Origin: Lachnospiraceae bacterium
GTDB taxonomy: Bacteria; Bacillota; Clostridia; Lachnospirales; Lachnospiraceae
DNA length: 7,783 bases
Direction of reading: 5' to 3'
NCBI GenBank assembly: GCA_017477005.1
Contig: JAFUXY010000454.1
Location: 1-7,783, forward strand
Shown: piece by piece, positions 7,250-7,783 of the stretch
How positions within the stretch are numbered: position 1 is the first letter of the stretch
Layout of the letters: every line of letters begins with the position of its first letter
The notes under the pieces: model-generated
The model's database searches: none
The model's input: only the letters and a program-made list of their open reading frames with translations
Told to the model about the DNA's origin: nothing
Made by a program: the position numbers and the translations under genes

Positions 7250-7273
7250 TTTCTGGCACAGCTTTGTGCGAAA
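7250..7273 (-). other. Weak hairpin in the gap upstream of tex
   Basis: The 113-base gap between the receiver-domain gene and tex contains an inverted repeat: GCACA-AAGC-TGTGC on the minus strand, flanked by TTTC and GAAA that can pair if two bases (CA) bulge. No T-tract follows on the minus strand, so it is not a standard intrinsic terminator. It may be a 5'-leader structure of tex or mean nothing. No convincing tex promoter was seen in this gap. Confidence 0.25.
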
Positions 7274-7315
7274 TCTACCGAAAAACCCTGTCTCTTGCCT
7301 GGTTTATTGGTGTGC

Positions 7316-7783
7316 CTACGAAATGCCAAATTTCTCGCCCAACAGTTCTTCTACAATTTCCCGCACCCTGTCCGGATGCGCCGGTTTGCCCAAAATCGCA
7401 GCGAATCCAGCCCTTTGATAATCCTTGCGATCCTCTGGTGTGTCGTTTGAGGTATAGCAGACCACCGGGATCGATGTCTTGCTCTCGCTCATATATTTCT
7501 TCAGATATATCATGGTCTCTGTGCCATACACCCCCGGCATCTGCTGATCCAGAAAGATCAGATCGTAATGATTTTCCTTGCAGAGATTCAGGCAATCTCC
7601 GCCGCTTTCCGCAAAATCAGAGGAAATGCCAAGCGGCTCGAGCATGGACGCCATGATCTTTTGATTGACCTTCATATCGTCAACGACCAGCGCATGTGCC
7701 CGCGGCTTTTGTTCTGCCGGTTCGGTGGTCGGCGTAGACGCAGCGTCGCCAGTACGGATAAAGGCCTGATCCTTCTGCGGCAC
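7316..7783 (-). CDS. Response-regulator receiver domain, probably the C terminus of a hybrid sensor histidine kinase (5' end outside window)
   Basis: The last 155 codons form a linker followed by a complete CheY-like receiver domain, which accepts a phosphoryl group from a histidine kinase domain. The frame is open to the right edge; the GTG at the edge is most likely an internal Val codon, not a start. Receiver residues, numbered from the window edge: acidic pair DD (35-36) in ALVVDDMKVN, phosphoacceptor Asp79 in IFLDQQMPG, Thr111 in VVCYTSND, and Lys133 in ILGKPAHPD. All the standard residues are present, so phosphorylation should be possible. No output domain follows; the protein stops soon after the last helix (EKFGIS). 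A Pro/Thr/Ala-rich linker (about 14-29) before the receiver, and the KVNQKIMASML helix typical of hybrid kinases, suggest that histidine kinase domains lie outside the window. A stand-alone or multi-receiver protein remains possible. Confidence 0.88.
   Translation of the reverse strand: MPQKDQAFIRTGDAASTPTTEPAEQKPRAHALVVDDMKVNQKIMASMLEPLGISSDFAESGGDCLNLCKENHYDLIFLDQQMPGVYGTETMIYLKKYMSESKTSIPVVCYTSNDTPEDRKDYQRAGFAAILGKPAHPDRVREIVEELLGEKFGIS

Overview
The window looks like an ordinary chromosomal stretch from a member of the Bacillota, most likely a Clostridia / Lachnospiraceae-type organism. That assignment is inferred from protein style: a Tex protein with a [15 protein letters not shown] YqgF core, a CysD plus fused CysN-CysC pair, an MglB-like sugar-binding lipoprotein family member, and a hybrid-kinase-type receiver domain. 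It has not been checked by a search. Coding density is high and no gap between genes exceeds about 120 bases. I see no rRNA, tRNA, CRISPR array, insertion sequence or phage gene.

Layout. Bases 3-446 (+ strand) hold the C-terminal part of a galactose/glucose-type periplasmic-binding protein that enters from the left edge. Everything else is on the minus strand. In transcription order (right to left) it is: the C-terminal receiver domain of a two-component protein running off the right edge (7316-7783); tex, an S1-domain RNA-binding protein (4845-7202); cysD (3836-4729); cysNC (2000-3817 or 3829); a six-helix Pr6Pr-like membrane protein (1374-1997); a possible 28-codon ORF (1282-1368); and a YihY/BrkB-family membrane protein (443-1285).

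How they work together. CysD and CysNC form a complete sulfate-activation module: ATP sulfurylase (CysD catalytic subunit plus CysN GTPase) makes APS, and the fused C-terminal APS kinase makes PAPS. No sulfate transporter, APS/PAPS reductase or sulfotransferase is visible, so the fate of the activated sulfate cannot be told from this window. The two membrane-protein genes follow cysNC with very tight spacing (2 bases after cysNC, then about 90 bases that may themselves be a coupled mini-ORF), so cysD-cysNC-Pr6Pr-yihY probably forms one transcription unit. A 14-base near-palindrome in the cysD leader is a candidate regulatory site.

I found no convincing undescribed large system. The points most worth a second look are the coupled mini-ORF ahead of yihY, the palindromic cysD leader, and the coupling of uncharacterised membrane proteins to sulfate activation.
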